From: Streptomyces naganishii JCM 4654
GTDB lineage: Bacteria; Actinomycetota; Actinomycetes; Streptomycetales; Streptomycetaceae
Direction of reading: 5' to 3'
DNA length: 64,000 nt
Assembly (NCBI RefSeq): GCF_014650575.1
Contig: NZ_BMVF01000006.1
Coordinates: forward strand, 248,001-312,000
Position 1 is the first letter of the stretch. The number at the start of each line of letters is the position of its first letter. The notes under the pieces are model-generated. The model did not search any database, was not told where the DNA came from, and saw nothing but the letters and a program-made list of their open reading frames with translations. Positions 26,555 through 34,171 of this stretch are shown piece by piece. The translations under genes were made by a program, and so were the position numbers.

Positions 26555-26647
26555 CGGGAGGCCCCCGCCTCCCGCACAGTTCCTTCTTCGGGAGGCCCCC
26601 GCCTCCCGCGCCGCGCTGTTCCTCAGGTGGAAGGCCCCCGCCTCCCG
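26555..26647. repeat. Three hairpin repeats (GGGAGGCccccGCCTCCC)
   Basis: Two identical copies of a 20-bp palindrome at 26555-26574 and 26589-26608, plus a variant at 26629-26647 with one altered arm base. Spacing is 34 and then about 39 bp. Each forms a GC-rich stem. They lie upstream of the EPS operon and could be attenuator or protein-binding hairpins in its leader. Confidence 0.8.
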
Positions 26648-27045
26648 CTCATGACGTCCGGCTCCGTCGCCGCTGCTCGAACAACCCACCCCGGCGGCAG
26701 CGGACCCGCCTTTCCTGAACGACTTCCGTGGCATACGGAAACCGCTGACATCCCGGGCGCTCCCCCGCACCCAAGGCCCACGTGAAGATCGTTTGACTGA
26801 TCGCCCCGCGCTCGAACAGCTGAAGCACGGTCAATCTAGACCATCGGAGCGCGTGTGAAGAGAGGATGTGTGGAATTCGTGCGCATACTTTGAGCCGTGA
26901 TTCGCCGGTCGAAGATCAACAATGGCCGCCCTGACACGGAAATGTGTTACAGGAGTGAACAACGGTCAACAAGATCCGGCTGTCGCATTCCCGCTCGCGT
27001 TCGCGTTCGCCCGAGCCTCGCCCGTCCGGTGTGCGTGGCGCGCGT

Positions 27046-27056
27046 CGAAAGTTTCG
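27046..27056. promoter_or_regulatory. CGAAA-G-TTTCG palindrome, xylanase-type operator
   Basis: An exact CGAAANTTTCG palindrome 235 bp upstream of the xylanase start. This motif is known from other Streptomyces xylanase promoters, where it is repeated and mediates repression; I recall it for xylanase genes of Streptomyces sp. EC3 and S. lividans. Confidence 0.6.
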
Positions 27057-27177
27057 CGGTCTGAGTCCACAGTGCCGATTCGGGTGCTCCACGTCGGTCG
27101 TGGGGAGATTGACTTGAAACCGTGCATGCGTCTTGTGGACTGCGGAAATGTCAACGGCAGTTGAACGTGAAGGCGGC

Positions 27178-27188
27178 CGAAGCTTTCG
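27178..27188. promoter_or_regulatory. CGAAG-C-TTTCG palindrome, second operator copy
   Basis: One mismatch from CGAAANTTTCG; it continues into TTTCGAAA and is followed 10 bp later by a CGAAAC half-site that overlaps the candidate -35 region at 27207. This clustering is expected for a repressor that blocks polymerase. Confidence 0.55.
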
Positions 27189-27206
27189 AAACAATTACCG
27201 AAACCG

Positions 27207-27235
27207 TTGACAGCGGTCAGGGGCACGCCAACACT
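27207..27235 (+). promoter_or_regulatory. Candidate promoter of xylanase operon
   Basis: TTGACA at 27207-27212, 17-bp spacer and AACACT at 27230-27235, about 55 bp before the xylanase ATG. The -35 is a perfect match and the -10 a weak one; the position beside the CGAAA sites supports it. Confidence 0.42.
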
Positions 27236-27290
27236 GAGCGCCGTTCACAGCCCCGTTCCCTCATCACCCCCACGAGGAGGAAGCACGGAC

Positions 27291-28298
27291 ATGAACGCGC
27301 TCACTCACCCCCACGGCCGCGCCGGCGACCGGCTCAGGTGGTTCGTCAGAAGTGTCTGGGCCGCCGCGCTGATCGCACTGGCCGCCTTCGCGCTGCCCGG
27401 TACCGCCGACGCCGACACCGTGATCACCACCAACCAGACCGGCACCGACAACGGCTACTACTACTCGTTCTGGACCGACGGCGGCGGCTCCGTCTCCATG
27501 AACCTCGGCTCCGGGAGCAGTTACGGCACCTCCTGGAGCAACGTCGGCAACTTCGTCGCCGGCAAGGGCTGGAGCACCGGCGGCCGCAGGAGCGTGACCT
27601 ACTCGGGCAGCTTCAACCCGTCAGGCAACGCCTACCTGTCGCTCTACGGCTGGACCACCAACCCGCTCGTGGAGTACTACATCGTCGACAACTGGGGCAC
27701 CTACCGGCCCACCGGAACGTACAAGGGCACGGTCACCAGCGACGGCGGGACCTACGACATCTACGAGACGACCCGGGTCAACGCCCCGTCCATCGAGGGC
27801 ACGCGCACCTTCAACCAGTACTGGAGCGTGCGGCAGTCGAAGCGGACCGGCGGCACCATCACCACCGGCAACCACTTCGACGCCTGGGCCCGCGACGGCA
27901 TGAACCTCGGCACCTTCAACTACATGATCCTCGCCACCGAGGGCTACCAGAGCAGCGGCAACTCCAGCATCACCCTGGGCGATTCGGGATCCGGCGGTGG
28001 TGGCGGCACCGGTGGCGGAGGCGGCTCGGGCGGCGGTTGCACGGCGACTCTGTCGGCGGGGCAGCAGTGGAGTGACCGGTACAACCTGAACGTGTCGGTG
28101 AGCGGTTCGAGCAACTGGACCGTGACGATGAACGTGCCCTCGCCGGAGAAGGTCCTGTCCACCTGGAACGTCAGCGCCAGTTACCCGAGCGCGCAGGTGC
28201 TGACCGCCAAACCCAACGGCAGCGGCAACAACTGGGGCTTGACGATCCAGACCAACGGCACCTGGACCTGGCCCACCGTCACCTGCACCGCGAGCTGA
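27291..28298 (+). CDS. xlnB: Endo-1,4-beta-xylanase GH11 with C-terminal CBM2
   Basis: 335 residues. A long signal peptide (about 1-42) ends in GTADA. Residues 43-230 are GH11: E128 in [10 protein letters not shown] is the nucleophile and E217 in ATEGYQSSG the acid/base. A Gly/Ser linker (231-249) leads to a family 2 carbohydrate-binding module (250-335) with a disulfide pair (first Cys at 250) and conserved Trp residues. Sequence and layout resemble S. lividans XlnB, a secreted xylan depolymerase. A gaggagg box precedes the ATG. It forms an operon with the CE4 esterase 31 bp downstream, so backbone cleavage and side-group removal are co-expressed. Confidence 0.94.
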   Translation: MNALTHPHGRAGDRLRWFVRSVWAAALIALAAFALPGTADADTVITTNQTGTDNGYYYSFWTDGGGSVSMNLGSGSSYGTSWSNVGNFVAGKGWSTGGRRSVTYSGSFNPSGNAYLSLYGWTTNPLVEYYIVDNWGTYRPTGTYKGTVTSDGGTYDIYETTRVNAPSIEGTRTFNQYWSVRQSKRTGGTITTGNHFDAWARDGMNLGTFNYMILATEGYQSSGNSSITLGDSGSGGGGGTGGGGGSGGGCTATLSAGQQWSDRYNLNVSVSGSSNWTVTMNVPSPEKVLSTWNVSASYPSAQVLTAKPNGSGNNWGLTIQTNGTWTWPTVTCTAS

Positions 28299-28329
28299 CC
28301 CCCCACCGGCACGAGGAAGGCACATCCAC

Positions 28330-29028
28330 ATGCGCAACAGACCACGTCCGCCGTCGCGTTCGCTGGTGAGTGGCCTGGCGGTGACCGCGCTCGCCCTGAC
28401 GGGAGCCGTCACCACCGGCCAGGCACCCGCCCGCGCCGCCACCTGCGGCGGCTACGTCGGACTCACCTTCGACGACGGCCCCTCCAACGACCACACCCCG
28501 GCCCTGCTCAACGCGCTCAGGCAGAACGGCCTGCGGGCCACGATGTTCAACGAGGGCCGGTACGCGGCCGCCTACCCCGCCCAGGTGCGGGCCGAGATCG
28601 ACGCGGGCATGTGGGTCGGCAACCACAGCTACACCCACCCGCACCTGACCCAGCAGAGCCAGTCGCAGATCGACTCGGAACTCTCCCGCACCCAGCAGGC
28701 GATCGCCGCGGCGGGCGGCGGCACGCCGAGACTGTTCCGGCCGCCCTACGGCGAGACCGACTCGGCCCTGAGGTCGGTCGAGGCCAAGTACGGGCTGACC
28801 GAGATCATCTGGGACGTCGACTCGCAGGACTGGAACGGCGCGAGCACCGACGCGATCGTGCAGGCGGTCTCCCGGCTCGGCAACGGGCAGATCATCCTCA
28901 TGCACGAATGGCCCGCCAGCACCCTCGCCGCGATCCCGCGCATCGCGCGGACCCTGTCCGCCAAGGGCCTGTGCGCCGGCAGGATCTCCCCGCAGACCGG
29001 CCGCGCGGTGGCCCCCGGCAGCCCGTAG
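28330..29028 (+). CDS. axeA: Secreted acetylxylan esterase / polysaccharide deacetylase (CE4), without binding module
   Basis: 232 residues. A signal peptide ends near ARAA; the NodB domain follows with all CE4 motifs: TFDDGPS, HSYTH, RPPYGE, WDVDSQDW and ILMHE. The sequence is close to S. lividans AxeA, which deacetylates xylan and is co-transcribed with xlnB. That enzyme carries a linker and a carbohydrate-binding module after the catalytic domain; here the protein ends at VAPGSP with a TAG. In frame after the TAG a Gly/Pro-rich stretch of about 20 codons runs to a TAA, which looks like a linker relic and suggests that the module was lost. Confidence 0.9.
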   Translation: MRNRPRPPSRSLVSGLAVTALALTGAVTTGQAPARAATCGGYVGLTFDDGPSNDHTPALLNALRQNGLRATMFNEGRYAAAYPAQVRAEIDAGMWVGNHSYTHPHLTQQSQSQIDSELSRTQQAIAAAGGGTPRLFRPPYGETDSALRSVEAKYGLTEIIWDVDSQDWNGASTDAIVQAVSRLGNGQIILMHEWPASTLAAIPRIARTLSAKGLCAGRISPQTGRAVAPGSP

Positions 29029-29141
29029 GAGCCCGGCGAAGGCCCGTATCGGCCCGGCGGAGGTTCGTACGAGCAGGGCGGAGGCCCGTAACGAGAAGGA
29101 GGTGTCCGGCCTGGGAAGCGGCGGTGCTCGTGGCCGTCGCT

Positions 29142-31985
29142 TCACAGGCGCTTGGCGCCCGCCGCCAGCACGGCCCTCGTCAGGTCCACCCGGGAGCGGA
29201 CGCCGAGTTTGCGGTAGGCGCGGGTCAGCGCGGCCTCCACCGTCTTGACGCTCACCACCAGTTCGGCGGCGACCTCGCGGTTGCTCGCGCCCTGCGCGAC
29301 GCGCCTCGCGACCCTGCGCTCGGCCTCGGTGAGGGAACCCACGGCGGCCAGGGACGCGGAGGCGGGGGCGTCGGCCGCCGTCTGCCGCTCCTGCGCGGCC
29401 CGCACCTGCGCCAGCCAGGGACGCGCCTGCGCCTGCTCGAACAGCCGGTGCGCGGCGGCCAGTTCACGGCGGGCGGCCTCCGCGTCGCACCGCCGCAGGT
29501 GCAGCTGACCGAGGGCGAGCCGTGCGCGGCCCTCCTCGAGCGGGTAGCGCAGCGCCTGGTGCTGGTCCGCGGTCCGGCGCAGCACGCGTACGGCCGCGTC
29601 CGGGTCCCCGTCGGCCTCCAGCAGCAGCGCCCGCGGCCGGCCCAGAGCGGCCATCACGCTCCGCCGGCCCAGCCGCGCCGCCTGCTTCCAGGTCCGCCCG
29701 ACCACCTCGGCCGCCTCGTCCAGCAGCCCCTCGCCGATCAGCGCCTCGGCGAGATCGCTCTGCCAGCGGCGCATCGCCGGATCGCCCTGCCCCTGGGCGA
29801 GTTCGAGGTCCCGCACCCGGCGCAGAAGGCGCACCGCCGCCCTCGGCTCGCCGCCGATCAGCCGGATGTGACCCTCCGCGTACAGGGCGCGGGGCAGGAA
29901 CAGCCGGTCGTCGTCGTCCTCGCTGTGCCGGCGCGCCTGCTCGGCCGCCGAGAGGGCGTCACCGAGGTCACCGCCCGCCGCCCGCGCGATCGCCACCGCG
30001 TGCCAGGCGGGCCCCTGGCTGATCCCGGCGTCCTGGGCGACCCGCAGGCCCTGCCGGGACAGGTCCAGGGCGCGGGCGCAGCGGCCGCGGTGCACCTCGA
30101 TGAGGGCGAGACAGCCCAGGCACTGGCTCAGGGTCTCCGGGCTGCCGCGCCTGCGGACCGCGTAGACGAGGGCGCGCATCTCGGTGTACGCGTCGTCCAG
30201 CCGGTCGTGCAGCAGGTGGCGGCGGTGGCGCAGGTAGGCGGGGCCGTTGTGGTCGTAGAGCACGCGCTGGTCCGCCGGTGACGCCAGCGCCGCGTCCAGC
30301 GTCTCCTCCGCCTCGGGCCGGCCGAGGTAGAACTCCAGCGCGGACTGGAGAGTCAGGCTCAGCTGGTGGGTACGGGGGTCGCCGGCCCGCCCGGACAGCC
30401 GGGCCGCGCGTACGGCGTGCGGGTGCGCCCTGACCGCGGAGCCCTCCGCCAGCCAGGACCGCCAGGCGAGCCGGTAGTGCACCTGGGCCAGCAGGCCCGG
30501 CTCGCCCTCGGCGTCCCGCAGCGCGTGCCGGAACACGTCGGACACCTCGGCCACGGCCTGCCCGCTGGAGTCGATGACCGCCATCCAGGCGCGCACCCGG
30601 TCCGCCGGGGTGCGGCAGTCGCGCAGCGCGCGGTGCGCGAGCCGCCGTACGAGCGGGTAGTCGCCCGCGGCCAGCGCGTCCTCGGCCGCCGTGAGGCGCA
30701 GATCCACGGCGCCGGCGCCGGGACCGCGGCCCCCGCCCGGACTCCCGCCACCCGCACCGTCCTCGGGCGTGTGGTCCGCCGCGCGCAGGAGCAGCCGGGC
30801 CGCGCCCGCCGGGTCGCCGCGCCGGCGGGCGAGCGCGGCGGCCTCGCAGAGCAGTGCGGCCAGTGCCGGGTCCTTGCCCCGGGACAGCGAGGCGAGCTGG
30901 TGGGCCCTCTCCACCGGGTCGGTCGCGGCGTCGGCCAGCGCCCGGTGGATCCGCGCCCGCTCCTTGGGCGTGGCCTCCTCGTACAGCAGGGCCGCGGTGA
31001 GCGGCTGGGTGAACCGGACCGGCCCCTGCGCCACCGGTTCCACCAGGCCGAGCCGCGCGGCCTCGCGCAGGTCGGCGGCGGCGCCCTCGAACCCGGCCGC
31101 CAGCAGCAGTTCGGGCGTGGGCCGTGCGGCGGTGCCCGCGGCCAGCAGCGTGCGGCGGGCGGAGGGGCCGAGCGCCGCGAGCCACCTTCCGAAGAAGGCG
31201 CGCAGGGTCTCGGGCAGCGGCCGCACGGTGGTGGGCGTCGGCGGCTCGTCCCAGACCGGGCCGCCGTCCTCGCCGCAGGCCCGGGCCAGTTCCAGTGCGA
31301 AGCGCGGGTTGCCGCCGCTCGCGCGCCGGATCCTCGAGGCCCGCTGCTTGGGCCACGCCATGCCGTGTTCCGCGAGCAGCGCGGCGGTCTCCGGCTCGGT
31401 CATCGGGGGCACGGGCAGCGTCGTCACCGGCTGCGGGCACAGCCGTACCGCCCGGACGACCGGGTCGTCGCCGCCGACCGGCCCGGTGCGCACCGCGGCC
31501 GCCACCGCGAGCCCGGTGCCCGCGCTGCGGTGGGCTACGAAGGACAGGGCGTCGGCGCTGGGCGCGTCCAGCCACTGCGCGTCGTCGACGACCAGCAGGA
31601 GCGGCCGGCCGTCGGCCAGTTCGGTGAGCGTCCTCAGCAACGCCATACGGAGCGTGAGCAGTTGCCCGCCCCCGGCTGGTGCGGTCGCGCCCGTCACCCT
31701 GCGCAGCACCCCGCCCAGCAGGGCGTGTTCGGCGTCCGGCAGACGGCCCAGCTCCTCGTCTGCCACCTCTGCCAGAAGGTCGATGAGACCGAGATACGGC
31801 AGCTCCTGGTCGGCGCGGGCGGGCCGGCACCGCAGCACCCGGTGACCGCCGGAGGTGAACCGGTCGGCGAGCGACGACAGGAGGGTCGACCGTCCGGCCC
31901 CCGGATGGCCCGTCAGCACCAGTCCGCCACCCCCGTCCAGGGCGGCTTGGGCACGGTCCAGGACGGTGGCGCGTTCCACGCTCAT
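29142..31985 (-). CDS. Large ATP-binding LuxR-family (LAL) transcriptional regulator
   Basis: 947 residues. The N-terminal AAA domain has P-loop GHPGAGRST (about 26-34, with Arg in place of the usual Lys) and Walker B LLLVVDDAQW (near 140). A long TPR-like helical middle follows, and a C-terminal LuxR HTH (about 880-940: LTEAERRVARRVAQGASNREVA and VSVKTVEAALTRAYRKLGV). Such LALs often activate sugar-utilisation or secondary-metabolite genes. It converges on the xylanase/esterase operon across a 113-bp gap. The ATG has a gaaggga ribosome site. Whether it controls xylan genes is not shown by the sequence. Confidence 0.87.
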   Translation of the reverse strand: MSVERATVLDRAQAALDGGGGLVLTGHPGAGRSTLLSSLADRFTSGGHRVLRCRPARADQELPYLGLIDLLAEVADEELGRLPDAEHALLGGVLRRVTGATAPAGGGQLLTLRMALLRTLTELADGRPLLLVVDDAQWLDAPSADALSFVAHRSAGTGLAVAAAVRTGPVGGDDPVVRAVRLCPQPVTTLPVPPMTEPETAALLAEHGMAWPKQRASRIRRASGGNPRFALELARACGEDGGPVWDEPPTPTTVRPLPETLRAFFGRWLAALGPSARRTLLAAGTAARPTPELLLAAGFEGAAADLREAARLGLVEPVAQGPVRFTQPLTAALLYEEATPKERARIHRALADAATDPVERAHQLASLSRGKDPALAALLCEAAALARRRGDPAGAARLLLRAADHTPEDGAGGGSPGGGRGPGAGAVDLRLTAAEDALAAGDYPLVRRLAHRALRDCRTPADRVRAWMAVIDSSGQAVAEVSDVFRHALRDAEGEPGLLAQVHYRLAWRSWLAEGSAVRAHPHAVRAARLSGRAGDPRTHQLSLTLQSALEFYLGRPEAEETLDAALASPADQRVLYDHNGPAYLRHRRHLLHDRLDDAYTEMRALVYAVRRRGSPETLSQCLGCLALIEVHRGRCARALDLSRQGLRVAQDAGISQGPAWHAVAIARAAGGDLGDALSAAEQARRHSEDDDDRLFLPRALYAEGHIRLIGGEPRAAVRLLRRVRDLELAQGQGDPAMRRWQSDLAEALIGEGLLDEAAEVVGRTWKQAARLGRRSVMAALGRPRALLLEADGDPDAAVRVLRRTADQHQALRYPLEEGRARLALGQLHLRRCDAEAARRELAAAHRLFEQAQARPWLAQVRAAQERQTAADAPASASLAAVGSLTEAERRVARRVAQGASNREVAAELVVSVKTVEAALTRAYRKLGVRSRVDLTRAVLAAGAKRL

Positions 31986-32129
31986 CGTGCCAGTCCCTTC
32001 GCGTCCTCCGAGGTGTGCGGCCAGAGGGCATGGTGAACCCCGGGAGTTGGAAGGTGAACCACGAGACGGACGCGAAAACACCAAGAGTGCGCCAAGGCGG
32101 GGACGGCGGGGCGGGCCCGGCGAGCGGGA

Positions 32130-32160
32130 GGGGCGGCCGCCGGCCTCGGGCGGCCGCCCC
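32130..32160 (-). terminator. Terminator of the M1 peptidase gene
   Basis: Perfect 11-bp inverted repeat (ggggcggccgc / gcggccgcccc) with a 9-nt loop, 26 bp after the stop of the M1 peptidase. There is no T-run, as is common for Streptomyces terminators. Confidence 0.7.
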
Positions 32161-32185
32161 GGGAGGCGCTGGTGACGATGCGGGC

Positions 32186-34042
32186 TCAGTCCAGGATGCG
32201 GTGCTGCGTCCAGAACGACGTCAGGTCCGTGCTGGTCGCCGCCTGCGCCGCCGCCTTGAACTCGGCGGTGGTGGAGACGCCGTACCAGTGCGACTGGGCG
32301 TAGTCGTGCAGCAGTTGCTCCATCGCGCTGTCCCCGATCACGCGCCGCAGGTCGTGCAGGGCGCACTTGCCGTAGCCGTAGACGACGGTGGAGTACCGCG
32401 AGGAGTGGGCGTCCCAGTACGCCATCGAGTCGGTGATCGCCTCGTCCGGGGAGGCCCAGGACACGTTGTTCCAGCAGCCGGCGCCGTCCTTGCCGAGGGC
32501 GAGGTCGGTGGCGTAGTCGGTGAACGCCTCGTCCAGCCACGGGCGGTTGTACTCGTCGTCGCCGACGATGCCGTAGAACCACTGGTGGGCGAGCTCGTGC
32601 GTGAGCGCCGTGCGGTCGACCAGGTCGAGCACGAAGCCGGGGTACTCCATCCCGCCGAACCAGAAGTTGTTGTCGAGGACCGCGTCGACCTCGCCGTACG
32701 GGTAGGCGCCGAAGCGCTGCGCGTGGGCGTCGATCGCCGACTCGGCCACGTCCAGCATGTTCTGGGTGTCGGAGGAGCCGATGCCGTCCACGGCGTAGAC
32801 GTTGACCTTGGTGCCGCCCGGTGACGTACCCGAGACCTTGCTGAACGGGCCCGCCGCCCAGGCGAAGTCGCGCACCGAACGCGCGGTGGCGCGGGTGACG
32901 GTGCGGCCGGCGGAGCCGGCGCTGTCCTGGGAGGTGCCGGTGGCCGGGACGGACAGCGCGGAGGGGTGGTCCAGGGTCACGTCGAAGTCGGCGGCCAGGG
33001 AGTAGAAGGACTCGCCGTTGTTGGTGTACGGATCCAGGTGCCAGCCGTCCGCGTCACGGATCGCCAGCACGGGCAGCGCGTTGCCGAGGAAGGCGAACTG
33101 CCCGTCGTGGCCGAAGCGGTCGGCGCCGCTGGGCACGTCGATGGCGAGGCCGAAGCCGACGGTGCCGCTCTGTCCCTGGGCGAGCGGGCCGGGCAGCGTC
33201 ACCTTCAGGGCCGTGCAGTTCACCGACAGGGCGTCGGGCGTGCCGCCGGTCACGTTGGTCACGGTGATCGGCGTGGTGGGGCAGTTGCCGTGGGCGTTGT
33301 CCCACAGCCGCAGGTACACCTCGCTCAGCGGGGTGGCCGAGGCGTTGGTGAAGGACACGCTCTCGTGGCCGCTCCAGTGGGTGCCCGCGGAGTCGCTGCT
33401 GAGCGAGACGGTGTACGCGGGTTTCGCCGGCGTACGCGTGGAGTCGGAGGGCGGCGGTGGGGGCGGGGGCGTGGTGCCGCCGCCCGAGACGTCCAGGGCG
33501 ACGTCGTCGAGGACGAAACTGGTCTGGGCGCCGGAGTCCTCGGTGCCGGTGAAGGACACGGTGACGGTCTGCCCGGCGAAGGCGGAGAGGTCGAAGGTCT
33601 TCTTCGTGTAGCCGGAGGCCGCGTCCAGGTTGGAGTACGTGGCGAGGGTGGTCGGACCGGCCTTGGCGGTGAGCTTGTCGTAGGCCGTGGACGAGGTGGT
33701 CTCGTCCGTGTCGATGTGCAGGTAGAAGCTCAGCGAGGCGCTGGTGCAGCCGGCCGGGACGGTGACGCTCTGGGAGAGGGTGTCGGTGTGCGTGGAGCCG
33801 TAGCCGTCGAGCCAGGCGTAGTGGCTGCCGCTGTGGGCGCTCTGCGAGGCGGAGGAAGTGATGACTCCGTTGCTCTGGGACCAGGGCGAAGTGCCGTTCT
33901 CGAAACCGCCGTTGGAGATCAGCTGACCGGCGGCGCAGTCGGCGGCGGCCCGGGCGGGGGTGGGTGCGGCGACGGTGGCGAGGCCACCGGCGCCGACGAT
34001 CAGGCAGGCGCCCGTCGTCCATGTCAGAAGTCTGCGTCTCAT
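32186..34042 (-). CDS. Secreted M1 family zinc metallopeptidase with N-terminal jelly-roll-like domain
   Basis: 618 residues. A signal peptide ends in ARAA (about 33). Residues 36-185 form a beta-rich domain ([11 protein letters not shown] ... [10 protein letters not shown]) nearly the same as the C-terminal domain of the adjacent M4 peptidase. A Pro-rich linker with seven consecutive Pro leads to the M1 catalytic unit: GGMEYPG in place of GxMEN, and HELAHQW with the third ligand Glu 18 residues on ([10 protein letters not shown]). It cleaves N-terminal residues or peptides outside the cell. It ends with a hairpin terminator and is separated from the M4 gene by another, so the two are independently transcribed. 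Confidence 0.88.
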   Translation of the reverse strand: MRRRLLTWTTGACLIVGAGGLATVAAPTPARAAADCAAGQLISNGGFENGTSPWSQSNGVITSSASQSAHSGSHYAWLDGYGSTHTDTLSQSVTVPAGCTSASLSFYLHIDTDETTSSTAYDKLTAKAGPTTLATYSNLDAASGYTKKTFDLSAFAGQTVTVSFTGTEDSGAQTSFVLDDVALDVSGGGTTPPPPPPPSDSTRTPAKPAYTVSLSSDSAGTHWSGHESVSFTNASATPLSEVYLRLWDNAHGNCPTTPITVTNVTGGTPDALSVNCTALKVTLPGPLAQGQSGTVGFGLAIDVPSGADRFGHDGQFAFLGNALPVLAIRDADGWHLDPYTNNGESFYSLAADFDVTLDHPSALSVPATGTSQDSAGSAGRTVTRATARSVRDFAWAAGPFSKVSGTSPGGTKVNVYAVDGIGSSDTQNMLDVAESAIDAHAQRFGAYPYGEVDAVLDNNFWFGGMEYPGFVLDLVDRTALTHELAHQWFYGIVGDDEYNRPWLDEAFTDYATDLALGKDGAGCWNNVSWASPDEAITDSMAYWDAHSSRYSTVVYGYGKCALHDLRRVIGDSAMEQLLHDYAQSHWYGVSTTAEFKAAAQAATSTDLTSFWTQHRILD

Positions 34043-34079
34043 GATGTGTTCCGGTCCTCTCGGGACAGGGTGGGGGGAC

Positions 34080-34130
34080 GGGCGGGTGCCCTGTGCCGGC
34101 CGTGGAGGCCGGACCGGAGGACACCCGCCC
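34080..34130 (-). terminator. Nested hairpin terminator after the M4 peptidase gene
   Basis: Outer arms gggcgggtg (34080-34088) and cacccgccc (34122-34130) enclose an inner stem ccggcc/ggccgg (34096-34112). It lies 42 bp after the M4 stop and before the M1 start. Confidence 0.65.
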
Positions 34131-34171
34131 GGATCAGGAGCGGCGCTGGACCGTGAGGTGGTGGGGGAGGT

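Larger units (their letters stand above)
26497..27290. other. Divergent intergenic region upstream of EPS operon and xylanase operon
   Basis: About 790 bp without a recognisable gene. On the EPS side it contains three hairpin repeats; on the xylanase side two CGAAA-type palindromes and a candidate sigma-70-like promoter. AT content rises in the 26800-27220 part. The short predicted reading frames on both strands show no protein character. No RNA gene was recognised. Confidence 0.7.

Noticed and set aside
26497..26577. ATG start at 26577 for the polyprenyl glycosylphosphotransferase
   Set aside because: The extra residues run through a hairpin repeat and have no membrane or domain character.
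26830..26843. TCTAGACCA resembling one half of a DasR (dre) site upstream of the xylanase
   Set aside because: The other half (ACTGG/TGGTC) does not fit: two extra bases interrupt it, and the distance to the xylanase start is 450 bp. Too weak to call.
29040..29100. Degenerate ggcggaggcccgta direct repeats as a terminator
   Set aside because: They form direct and not inverted repeats; better explained as a lost protein linker.
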